From: Rhizaria sp. SCN 62-66
Taxonomy: Eukaryota; Rhizaria, unplaced
Direction: 5' to 3'
Length of the DNA stretch: 64,000 nt
Assembly: GCA_001724265.1 (NCBI GenBank)
Contig: MEDY01000089.1
Location: forward strand, 107,169 to 171,168
In this document: positions 36,001-45,901 of the stretch, piece after piece
Layout of the letters: the number at the start of each line of letters is the position of its first letter
Numbering within the stretch: the first letter of the stretch is position 1
The notes under the pieces: generated by a model
Database searches by the model: none
Told to the model about the DNA's origin: nothing
The model's input: the letters and a program-made list of their open reading frames with translations, nothing else
Position numbers and translations under genes: made by a program

Positions 36001-39000
36001 ACCATCAAGAACAGCACCACCAGCAGCAGTTTCTACAGGAGCAACAAGTGCAGCAACGTGAACGCGAACGTGAGAGCGAGAATGAACGTGATAATTAGCG
36101 CGAGCCTGACCATGGGCGTGAGCGTGAGAATGAACGCCCTGAGCCACCACGTACGCGCGCATCGGGAAACAATAACAACATTGACAAGAATGACAGTAAC
36201 AAGAACGACCATAACAGCAAGCCTGCGGCTCAGCTGACTATGATTGATGAAAAGGCCGACTTCCGCGACTCAACGCTGGACGCAAATGGTTGTCACAGCT
36301 TTGCGCACCTGAAGTACCTGCAGGGTGACGAGCCAGCGCGTGACTTCGTCTCGCGTATGCTGCCACGGGTACCTGCCTACGTGTCCCTGCGCACCAACAC
36401 GGTGACGGACCGTGTACCTGCGCGAATTACTCGCCTCTTTGGCGGCGAGCCCGCTCCGTTGCAGCGCGCGCTCTGGGCCTTCCTTCTATTTTCGGAGATA
36501 GAAGCGGGCGTGAATATTGCCCGTGCTGTGGCCGCAGCGCGCAAGGCCGAGCGCATGGCCGCTGGCGCCAACGACGGCGTGGAAGCTAGTGACAGCGCGC
36601 ACGGTGGTGACATGAACGACAACGCCGACGAAGCGAACTCGGACTCGCACAATCGAAGCCGCTTGCGTGCATCTCGTCGCGGCAACAATCGCGGTCAGAA
36701 TGCAAGTGACGCTAACACTCGCAGTGGTGACAGCAACAACAGCAGCAGCAGTGATGCTCGCAGCCGTAGCGCCAGCGGCAGCGACAGTGGCGATGAGAGC
36801 TTTGACGACGAGATGATCGCATTTGTGCCCGTTTCTCGCTTCAGTCGTCAAGACGCCGTCGCGGCGCTTCGTGTGATGCTTAAGTACGGCCACATGTCGC
36901 CCGCAGCCTTCATCAAGGAAGTGCGTGAGCGCGATGCACCGCTGCCGCCGTTCAAGTTTGCGGATGGGTCCACCAGTGAAACGAGTCCGATTCCATTCAA
37001 TATGCGTGAATTGACGTCCAGGAGTTCGGCTGCGGCTCAGCGCCGCTTCTGGACCTACTCGTCCTTCCGCGCTTGCTATCGCACCATGATGCGCGTCCGT
37101 GAGGGCGAAACCTGGTTGAAATAGAACAGTGCTAAAACTGGCTTAAAGGTGCTGAATAAGAGCGCAGCAACTGACCGCCGTTCGACACAGTCGCGTTCGC
37201 GCGCGCGGTCGCCATCGAAGTCACGTTCACGGCCACGCTCACACTCCCGGTCGGGAGCTAGCTCAGACTTGGAGTCTGGCTCTGGGGTAAGCTCTGACTT
37301 GGGCTCGGGCTCTGACAACCTGCGTGCGGCCGTGCTTGCTCGCCTTAAGTACCCGGACTCGCCTGCGGGCAAGCTTGTCCGGCGCCACTGGCGTATCCTA
37401 AACGGGCTGCGCGTTGATCCCACGTCGGACCCTATTCCGAAGAGCGTTAAGCGTAGCCGCGCTCCCTCTTCCGAGGACATGTACCGCTGCTTCTGGATCC
37501 ATCGCTTGATATTTGACCGTAAAAAATCGCTCAGCCGTGGTGGTAATCAGAATCCATCTGGTCCGCAGAGTAACAATCGGGTCAGCACAGCGTCGGGATC
37601 GAACTCAGACTCGGGCTCTGGCGGCTCCGGCGGCGACAAGCACGGCAAGGGCAGTGGCACTGACGCCGGCAGCGACAGTGACGATAATGGCAACAGCAAC
37701 CGCGGCAGCGGCAGCAACCGCGGCAGCGACAGCGACAGTGGCAGCGGCAGTGGCAGCGGCGGCGGCAGCCCGGGCGGCACAGTCCGCGAAGGCGACGCGC
37801 TCGGGGGCTTGCCTGACACCGAGGGCCGCGAGTGGCTACGCAAAAGCACGCCCGTGGCGCGCTTTATGCGCCAGAACCGCGAGTACTTCCTGCGCGCGCG
37901 CGTGGACCCGTCGCGGCACACTGTGCCCGACGTTCTGGTGCGCGAGGGCAACGGCTGCGACGAACCGACGCTGCGGCTGCGGTGGGCGCGCCGGCTTTAC
38001 AGGCAAGACTGCAGCCGCCGGCGCAAACGTGACGAAGCCGCGAATAAGGATAACAGCGGCAGTGACAGCGGCAGTAACAGTGATAAAGCCAATCGTCCTT
38101 CTTCCCACCCGCGCCGTGAAAGTCGCAAGTGTGACGGCGGTATCAACGACAGCGAGCACAGTCAGAAGGACACCAATAGCGTTTCGTCGCGCACCACCAC
38201 CACCTCAGCTTCCGCGGCCAGACCGTGGAAGGAGCCCGCGCCACCGCGCGTGGTGCGCTCGCTGCCCGACGACACGGTCCCGCTGCTCGTGCGCACGCGG
38301 CGCGACCCCGAGGCCGTGGCGCAGTCGGTCGACTTCGAGCATGCGTTCCGCGAGGAAGAGACGCGCCAGTGGCTGCGTCGCAAGGAGATTGCGCGTCTGA
38401 AACGTGATGCGAAGAAGGAACTCGAGACGCAGGTCAAGCTCGAGCAGCAGCAGCCCCCTGGCTACCAACAGCAACAACAAGAGCAACAGTCTTTGTTGCA
38501 AGCTGCGCTACTGCCTGCTGGCGCGCAGTCTGTGCCCGAGCCTCAGTCCGCACAGGCACAGGCGCCGGCACAGGCACAGTCTGAGTCCACGGAATCACCG
38601 TCGCAGCGCAACCGTGCTGGTGAAGAGGAGGAGGAAGAAGACGGTGATACGAGCAAGAAATCCGCAAGCGCGCAGACTCGCTCGTAGCAAAACTGCAATG
38701 ACGGTGCCGCCAGCGGCAACACCGGCGTTGGCGCTGGTGCTGCCAACGCGGCGGGCCACGCTGTGGGCGCCGCCGTGGCTGCCGCGCTGGCGGCGGTTGA
38801 CTCGTGGGCCGCCAAGTCAAACACCCGGGGGCTCGTCACGACTGCTCACGATCACACTCGCACTTCCGTCTCCGCCACCGCCACCGCCACCGCCGCCTAC
38901 GCCGCCTCCCTCACGGCCGCGCCGACTGCAGAGCCGGTTGTGACTGTGACCGCAGACTCAGCTGATGTAACGGCGGCAGTGACGCCTGGTGCTGCGACAA

Positions 39001-39623
39001 AAGAGTCGGTTGTTGGCGATGTTGTGAGTGAGCATGCGGTTGCCATGACTGACATCGATGCCGCGGACGCTTCTTCTTCTGCGATCAACGATGCTAGGAG
39101 CGAGAAACTTACTGACTCTTCGGAGCCCGCTGTGGCGGCCGATACCAGTGCTATTGCAGCAGAAGCTGTGGATGCGCCGCCGATTCTCATGGAGCCAGTT
39201 ATTGAGCCTGCTAACGCCGAGGTTGAGGCGACTGACGATGCCTCCGCTGCCGCGGCTGACATGGAAGATGACAGTACAGGTGTTGATGCTGCAAGTACTG
39301 AGGTTGAAGCCTCTGTCGAGAGCTCAACGATGATGGAGGCGACTGCAGCGGATGCAGTCGCTGAGACCAAGGCTTGCAGCGCGACTGGCGGTGTGGACGC
39401 GACTGCAGTTGATGCTGCTGCAGTGAATGACGACGCATCCAGTTCCGATGCCTCTTCTGTGACCGGCGAGAATGATGCTGCTGCATGCGGTAGTGTTAAT
39501 GGTGTGAGTGGCGATGGTGGTGTTGCCGGTGGTGCGGTTGCAGACGGCGATGCTATTGAGAGCGAAAACAAGGATAATGAAAGCGCAGCAACACGAGTGA
39601 CAATATCATATCATGATCACTGA
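33053..39623 (+). CDS. Nuclear-type protein with a tandem undescribed domain, read through three TAG codons
   Basis: The frame is open from 33229 to TGA (39621-39623) apart from TAG at 36096, 37122 and 38685. It has no ATG before 33747, so a 5' exon is needed. I propose exon 33053-33140 (ATG TAT CCG), intron 33141-33228 (GTACTA to CTCAG), phase 1; this gives 2160 residues. The N-terminal part is Ser-rich then Lys/Arg/Asp-rich (about 33480-33660), typical of nuclear or RNA-associated proteins. Seven or more copies of one degenerate domain follow (nucleotides about 34011, 34588, 35391, 36300, 36823, 37316 and 37830), each ending in a helix with an R-x(2)-W-like signature. Between them lie a serine run (about 35199-35340), KR-rich coiled sequence (35715-36090) and Asp/Ser/Gly linkers. 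The tail (38760-39600) is Ala/Asp/Val-rich and acidic. An additional +1 frame ends at TAA 39691-39693. No known catalytic motif is seen. Confidence 0.75.
35199..35340 (+). repeat. TCG/TCA/TCT triplet tract encoding a long serine run
   Basis: More than 40 consecutive codons are nearly all Ser, mainly TCN with an occasional AGC. Codon usage is mixed (TCG, TCA, TCC, TCT), so this is not a clean microsatellite. It separates two copies of the tandem domain in the surrounding gene. Confidence 0.9.
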
Positions 39624-40114
39624 TGTTCCCGTTGCTGATGTCAATGGTGCGAGCCAGGCTCCGCCGGCGTGTGTCCCCGTGACTGGCGCGTAAGTGTGAG
39701 CTAGCGGAAGTATCATTTGTTGACCAAAGAAACATATTCTCACGATAAACCTACTATTACGTCAAATAAAATACTATAAAGACGGCGTTCTTGTATGTTG
39801 CGACTATAGTGCTAAGTTTTCGTGACCATGATGTGAATGTTCTGTCATCCGTTAATGTATTTATGTTGTCATGGACGTGCGCACAGTACTTTTTGTAACG
39901 TTACTAGGAGACATATTTAACGTAAGCTTTAATCTGCATCATTGGGTTAAATTTTTTGTTTTGCCTTCATTTCTCACATACAGTCGAAGGTAGAGATAAT
40001 GGTCGAAAATACTAAGATAATGGTTTGTTTTTACAGTGTTTTAAACGTCACCGGACTATTCTTTGAATACATTTTGTATGTACATGTACATGTATTTGAT
40101 TATTCGCTGTTCAT
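39624..40114. other. Convergent intergenic region
   Basis: AT-rich after about 39700. The first 70 bases keep coding-like GC composition in the +1 frame (to TAA at 39691). The remainder is probably 3' untranslated DNA of both neighbours. A small palindromic TACATG repeat occurs near 40076-40095. Confidence 0.5.
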
Positions 40115-43100
40115 TTAAGACATGAACTCCGTAAATTCGATCGAAGCGTCACCGTTCTTACTGCACTTAATCTCAGCACAATACATCTCGAAGAATCGTA
40201 AGATATCGTCGTCAAACGGTGTGTTCCCGCTATCGCGTTGATCAAGCGTCGAGCCTGCTACGCAAGACATCACTCGGCCAACAGGCACTGCGCCATGCAG
40301 CAGGGCAGATGTGCACGGTTTGAAAACAATGAACACAGGGGTATCAGGTGAAACATAGCCGTTGGGTTTCGTCGGAAGAACGCTGCGTGAGTACATGAGT
40401 ACAGTACCAACCGGATACGTTACATGGCTAGAGGGCATTTTGTACTCATCATAAACGAGGTCAGTGCTTGGCAGCTTCAGAGGTGAAGATGAACACAGAA
40501 GTGGAGAGTCAGGGTGATACAATGTAACGTAGGGCAATGATCCTGCGGCTTGGTTAGATGGCACAAAACACCTGTGGAGAGACCAACCTAGTGCACCAAC
40601 AGCAGCAGCCACGCGGAAATGGGCTGCGTTTGCTGGAAATTTGGTGTCGTCAAGTCGGATTACCAAGCTGTATGCAAGAAGCTGCGTCCTCTGCCTGTTG
40701 TATAACTGAGCTTGCATCACCACGTTAAACTCGTTATCAATTTTACTGTCAGCTGCATGTCGAAGAATGCGCTCACGCGCCTTAACTTGCATTTCACGCA
40801 GCACATCTGCGGACGGCAACGAACCGCCGTTATTTCCAACTGGGGTTACAAACGACCACCCTTTGCCTGAAACCGCACTGTATGCGAGACGTCGCGGATA
40901 TCCACTCGTCTCTAGACTGCGCGAAACGTAAGCATCCAGCTCGTTCTTCCAGCTGGTGGGTGCGGTATCTGAATTCCAGTTGACTATTTTTGCGTATGCA
41001 TCTAGTTCTTCGGTCTCTCCGGCGTCTACGCACATTAGTAGAGCACGCGCCTGCTGCACAACGTCCGGAAATGACACGGTGCATTGCAAATGCACTGTAT
41101 CCCCGTTTGCGCCAAGATTCTCGGTGGCCGAGCTTTTGGAGTTGTTTGACTTGCTTTTTTTGTTATTGCTCTTGTCGTTTGTGCTCTTGACCTTGTCGTC
41201 AGACAGCGACTTGCTTAAGAACTCTGGAAGAATAAGCCCAGCAGTGGCTTTATGTTCCCATTTGGCCGGTGCATTGGACTTGCCACTGCCGTCCTCCTTC
41301 CCATTGCTGTCATTCGTGTTATTCAGGTTTGCAGTCAGACACACATTACACGCCGTGCTGACTTTCTCAACATGTTGGTTTAAACTATCCTTAAAGCACA
41401 CAGAAAACACCGCGTTTACGCAGCCAAAAGTGCTCGCAACTGTCTCGAACTGAACTACGGAGGTAGCGGACTAATTGATTGTGCTGAGTGGCGCGGCCGT
41501 GGCTCTGCTATTTTTCTTCTCAAATTGTTGCTTATTAGCCTCATTCTTGGATTTTGCGTCTGACGAAACACTGATGTTGGACGTGGAATCAAGCCTGGAT
41601 GCAACAAGACCCTTGTCGCCGGCATTGTTTTGTAAAACTTCGTCGTCGCACTCGTCGTCAAGAATCGTCATGCGGGTTGTAACAGGATCGTCCACGGCTC
41701 GCGCACGCACGCCGCACGCTTTGTAAAGCACACCCAGAGCCTTCCGCACTGGCTCTGCGACAACCTGAAACTCCAGTCCACATGCGCATGAGCTAAGCGT
41801 CATCACGCCTTCAACTGTGCCGGCAGCTTTTGACATACTAGCAGCGCAATTGCAGCCACGGCGTGCGTAAAAGCGGAAGCGAACGCCGCAGAGGATGGTC
41901 GATCCCAGATCCATGATCGGAGCATTGCGTGCAAATGCGGAGAGAGGCAAGTCGATCTCACAGCTGGATTTGCGAGGAGTCGCTGCTAAAGCTGCGTCCT
42001 CAAGCGCGGCCTCAAATGCCTGGCGTGCAGCCGCAAACTTAATAGCTCCTACCTCAAGCTTGGGAGCAACTTTTACAGACCAGCTGCTCTGTGCAGTTAC
42101 GAGCCAGGGGAGCTCTGTAATCGCCGGTGCAACGATGGACTCGGTGATGCTCGCAAGATGTTCCCGCGCTTCGTCTACCTGCTCTTCCTCTGCGTTAATT
42201 GACTGCGCGGTGTAGTGCTTAAGTTGCAATAGCACTGCCGCAAGAGGTGCGGCGGCCCGGGTGGCGTAATCTTTGCCCTGATCAAGAAGGTTGGTATGCT
42301 CGTTGTCAGTCTTATCCCTAAACTCAATCATATCGTTTGTTTGACTCTGTTAAGAGCGAAAAATCGTGGATTCATTCATTTTGATTTTGAAGGCATGAGT
42401 TTGATGTCTTTTCATGTGCGCAAACATTGACTATTACAATAACAACTGCATGGCATGCAGTCTTAAAAAAATATGTTACGAACCTTAACGCGACGAGTGA
42501 AGTTATCGAACATCAACGGCAGCCCTTCCGCATTGCTCTTAAGCTCGGTGCGCACATCAGTGAGCAGGCGCAAAGTGTGACCATTATGTTTGCGCTCCAT
42601 CACATCACACTGTGAGCAAACAGGGCCATTGCATTCATTACACCAGTTGAGGATCTCGATAGATTGTCCGTGCACGATGTTGTGACAGTACTACAAGCGA
42701 ACAAGAAAAGCGGGTGTTTCGTTTTGAGATAACGCAGGAATAAGATGAGTTGTGAAAAATAAAGATGAATGAAATATCTCATGTAAGGTTCGGACTGTTC
42801 ACAGAGCTGTCGGTGCACTCTGTTGCTGTGCTTTCAAGCTTAGATTATCACAACCTTGTGATTCATACGCCGTTGTTTTAGTTGGTTGTCTTATACATAT
42901 AAAAATTAATGCATTGAGAATTGAAGACGCAAACGTACGTTAGGGTTGCTTTGCGGTACGGGCGCAACAGGGATGACGACGGCAGCAGCAGCAGCGGCGC
43001 GGGAGGTCTGACTATGAAGCATAAATTGAGCCTGAAATTGGTACAGACCCCAAAGTAATACCAAAGATAAAAGAGTTTATATAAGGTACTCTCAAAGTCA

Positions 43101-43309
43101 CAGTACAATGATCTCCATTATATCGACAAATCATGTACAAGTATAAAATAAGGCGCCGTGCGGCTCGTAGAAAATCCAAGAAATGGCTCAGAACATGCTA
43201 GGGTCATTCGTACCATCAAACAGGTGGCGCAGTAGTCTACGGGTAAGCCTCCCTTTGGTACCAAGTATGTCTGTCTACATTGCTTGCAGCTTGCCGTTCT
43301 TTCGGACAT
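40115..43309 (-). CDS. B-box zinc-finger (TRIM-like) protein, read through one TAG
   Basis: Proposed exons are 43309-43214, 42690-42484 and 42346-40115, all phase 0, giving 844 residues and ending in TAA. The second exon encodes a clear B-box: a Cys/His pair, then WCNECNGPVCSQC and RKHNGHTLRLL, close to the TRIM24-type B-box2 spacing. The proposed first exon has CxxC pairs (SCKQC, DYCATC) that could be a RING- or B-box1-like zinc site, but this exon is also open in another frame, so the start is insecure. The third exon starts with an acidic helix (about 42150-42330), then a Cys-containing region (RRGCNCAAS, SSCACGLEF). TAG at 41473-41471 (STIN-Gln-SATS) is followed in frame by 450 more codons. 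Introns are 43213-42691 (GTACGA to TTGTAG) and 42483-42347 (GTTCGT to AACAG). Such proteins often act as ubiquitin ligases or scaffolds, but without a certain RING this is not claimed. The C-terminal half is unrecognised. Confidence 0.65.
42347..42483 (-). other. Spliceosomal intron of the B-box gene
   Basis: Donor GTTAAG|GTTCGT and acceptor CTCTTAACAG join the B-box exon to the helical exon in phase 0. It is the one confident intron here whose donor lacks GTA. Confidence 0.65.
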
Positions 43310-43345
43310 GAGTCTTCTCCTAGAATCGTTGCGATAAAGAGGCAA

Positions 43346-44544
43346 AAGGAGGCGAGAAGCGAAATATCAACCTCAAGCAAGTGAGAAGCAGATTTCAAGA
43401 TACACAGACAAAGAAGACCTATCAAAATTTAGAAACATGTAGAAAAAGCATTGAAAAATGATACGTATGGTTACAATTGTCTTTGACAATTGATTTACAC
43501 CGTCGCTGACGATTTTCCCATGTGATGAAACGCCTCGTAACCTTTGCTTGGACCCCCTTTGCTGGTACCATGAGAAGTGGAAGCTGCGAAGCAAGCGAAT
43601 ACCTTGCACAAGTTTCCAACTCACATACAATCGCTTTTTAATAATATTATTCATTGCACAATTTAATTTAAGTCACCCAATGTTACTAAAAGACCCAATG
43701 AAGCTGACTCCTTGACAACTCACATGTTGGATATAGTGTACAGTATGTACCAGTCTATTTAAATTATTGCGACGAAGAACGAATCAATCGGCACAGAACG
43801 AAAAATACAAGATATTCAAAAGTAACAATACAAAGTAGGCACAACATCAAAAACAAGTGCGGTATACCTTTAATTTCTCGGAGATACTAAAGCTAATGTT
43901 GAGTTGGCCATGATGAGTTGCAGTTACGATGGTAGCGGAGACGCTTTTTAGGCACATTAACAGATGTATTTCAGCTGGGCACAACATATTAACTTGAAAA
44001 CATTGGCAAGTTTTGCATTTAATGCTTGTCCGTATTTTTCTTTGACCGTCATAGTCATATCCCCGTGTCTTCAGCTTGTTTTGCTCCTTCGTGTGGGCCC
44101 GCGGCATTTTTGAAGGCTGATTGCAAACACTATTAATCATCGTCAAGTCACACGAAAGCAACAATTCCGAGTAAAATATCCCACATCCAATTTGTTTCTT
44201 GAATAATATATACTTTTGGTAGCTTGTGTCTCTCTCTTCAGTGGTCTTTCGCAGGGACTGATCTGCTGCACCTTGCCGCCAACCTTAGTTCCACTTAAAT
44301 TGTCTTCCCTCAGCGCGCACAGCTGCAGCAAAGGGTACGCGCAACGATCTCAAGCAAAAAAGAAAAATACATGTATTACCACAAATTAAAGCCCGATCTC
44401 CACTCCTAGTTACGTTCTTAGCGCACCAAAAGAGTGCTACTGAGTGTCATATCAGTATCGCGCGTTGGTCGCTCACTCACAATTAGAGCAACGTTGGCAT
44501 ACGCGTCGGTGGAGGAGGCGGCAGGAAACGCGATAACAGGGCGC
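43346..44544. other. Low-GC stretch with a possible exon
   Basis: No complete gene is evident. The minus-strand frame 44107-43868 begins MPRAHTKEQNKLKTRG and runs exactly 80 codons to a donor-like AAAG|GTATAC. It contains KCKTCQCF and looks more coding than its surroundings, so it may be the first exon of a short gene or of the B-box gene. The frame around 44310-44200 has no recognised motif. 44400-44544 is probably the 3' untranslated region of the adenylate kinase gene. Confidence 0.3.
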
Positions 44545-45273
44545 TTACTTGTTGTGCTTCTTGTTGAGCACGGGCTTGAGCTCGGCGTAGATGGCGTCGG
44601 AGCGGCGGCCGGCCTTGACGAGGTCCGGGCTCTGCGCACCGGAAGACGAGGCGATGATGCCCTTGCCCTCGTAGTACTTGATGAGGGGTGCAGTCATGCT
44701 GTCGTAGGCCTCAAGGCGCTTACGCACAGCCTCGGGCTTGTCGTCGTCGCGCTGGATGAGGGGCTCGCCAGTGACGTCGTCCTTGCCCTCGACCTTGGGG
44801 GGGTTGTAGTCGTAGGCATAGACGCGGCCGGAGCCGGGGTGAGTCCAGCGGCCGGAGATGCGGCCGACGATCTCCTCAGAGGGCACGTCGAGGTTGAGCG
44901 CAAGGTCAATCTTGACCTGCTTCTCGAGCTCGGTGGCCTGCGCCATGGTGCGGGGAAAGCCGTCGAAGAGGATGTTCTTGTCGCCGAGCTTGGCGATCTC
45001 GGACACGACCATCTTGATGACGAGCGCGTCGGGAACGAGGCCGCCGGAGTTCATGAAGGTGGCAGCCTCCTTGCCGAGAGGGGTCTGCTCGCGGACGTTG
45101 GCGCGCAGGATGTCGCCGGTGGAGATGTGCGCGTAGTCGTAGTCCTTGATGAGCTTCTTGGAGATAGTGCCCTTGCCGCCACCAGGGGGACCCATGATGA
45201 TGGTGTTGATAGCGCGGTTCAGGGTAGTGTGAACGCGGCCAACCTTGGCGGAAGAACGAGCGATGCCGAACAT
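44545..45273 (-). CDS. AK3: Mitochondrial adenylate kinase, AK3 (GTP:AMP phosphotransferase) type
   Basis: This enzyme transfers phosphate between a nucleoside triphosphate and AMP, usually in the mitochondrial matrix with GTP. Single exon, 242 residues, ATG 45273 to TAA (44547-44545). The N-terminus (MFGIARSSAKVGRVHTTLNR) is basic with hydroxyl residues and no acids, fitting a presequence. The P-loop is G28-PPGGGKG-T36. Then come the AMP-binding HISTGDILRANV, the FDGFPRT motif, and the LID insert RWTHPGSGRVY with GEPLIQRDDDKPEAVRKRLEAY, which closely matches the AK3/AK4 group. The LID has His/Ser rather than four zinc cysteines, as in eukaryotic long-form kinases. Codon choice is strongly GC-ending, as expected for high expression. 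AK3 rather than AK2 is judged from the LID sequence. A plus-strand frame over the same region is a shadow. Confidence 0.92.
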   Translation of the reverse strand: MFGIARSSAKVGRVHTTLNRAINTIIMGPPGGGKGTISKKLIKDYDYAHISTGDILRANVREQTPLGKEAATFMNSGGLVPDALVIKMVVSEIAKLGDKNILFDGFPRTMAQATELEKQVKIDLALNLDVPSEEIVGRISGRWTHPGSGRVYAYDYNPPKVEGKDDVTGEPLIQRDDDKPEAVRKRLEAYDSMTAPLIKYYEGKGIIASSSGAQSPDLVKAGRRSDAIYAELKPVLNKKHNK

Positions 45274-45901
45274 TTCTTTCTACGTCCGGCGTATTTGAAC
45301 AACATGTAAAGTGTGACCAGGATTGATGATGAGAGGGACGAACGAGGAATCTCCAGAGTGGACGACGGGTCGTCCACGGAATGAGTGATATCAGATGTAT
45401 ATAATCGTGTATACAGAAAACCCTAAATGTTCCAGATATAACATAAAACATATCACTATACAGCTTAATAACACTCCTATTCAGTGATGGATTGGTGTAT
45501 ATTATGAAGGAAACGCAAGCGGTCGGTCTTCTCTCCGGTCGGCGGCTTACTTTTTGATCGCCGGCCCACAGTCACACAGTTCCTCGAGTCCCGCGAGTTG
45601 CCAGTGACTGAGGGCGAACGCCTTTAAGTTCAAGTTCGTAGTAAACCTTTAGTGCATGTTACTATGTATCATAAGTGTTTACTTTTGACTTCCAATCTCC
45701 CCTTGCAGAGCTTCCTAGCACGTGTGAGCAACAAAAAGCAAAGCGTCATCAGAATACAATCTTTGCTTTTGGCTGCTCACAAGGGATAGAAAGTACGAGG
45801 CAGCAAAAAATACACAACAGGAATGCATTGTCACAATTTCCAAATTTCAATCCCAAGAAATTCCGCCACCGCAGCATCCCTCGTCAATATCCAGCAAAGT
45901 C
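45274..45901. other. Intergenic region between tandem genes
   Basis: About 630 bases lie between the adenylate kinase promoter side and the torsin stop. Mixed composition with no recognisable frame. It presumably holds the torsin 3' untranslated region and the kinase promoter. Confidence 0.5.

Noticed and set aside
44434-45309. 291-codon plus-strand frame
   Set aside because: It is a shadow of the adenylate kinase gene caused by strong GC-ending codon use.
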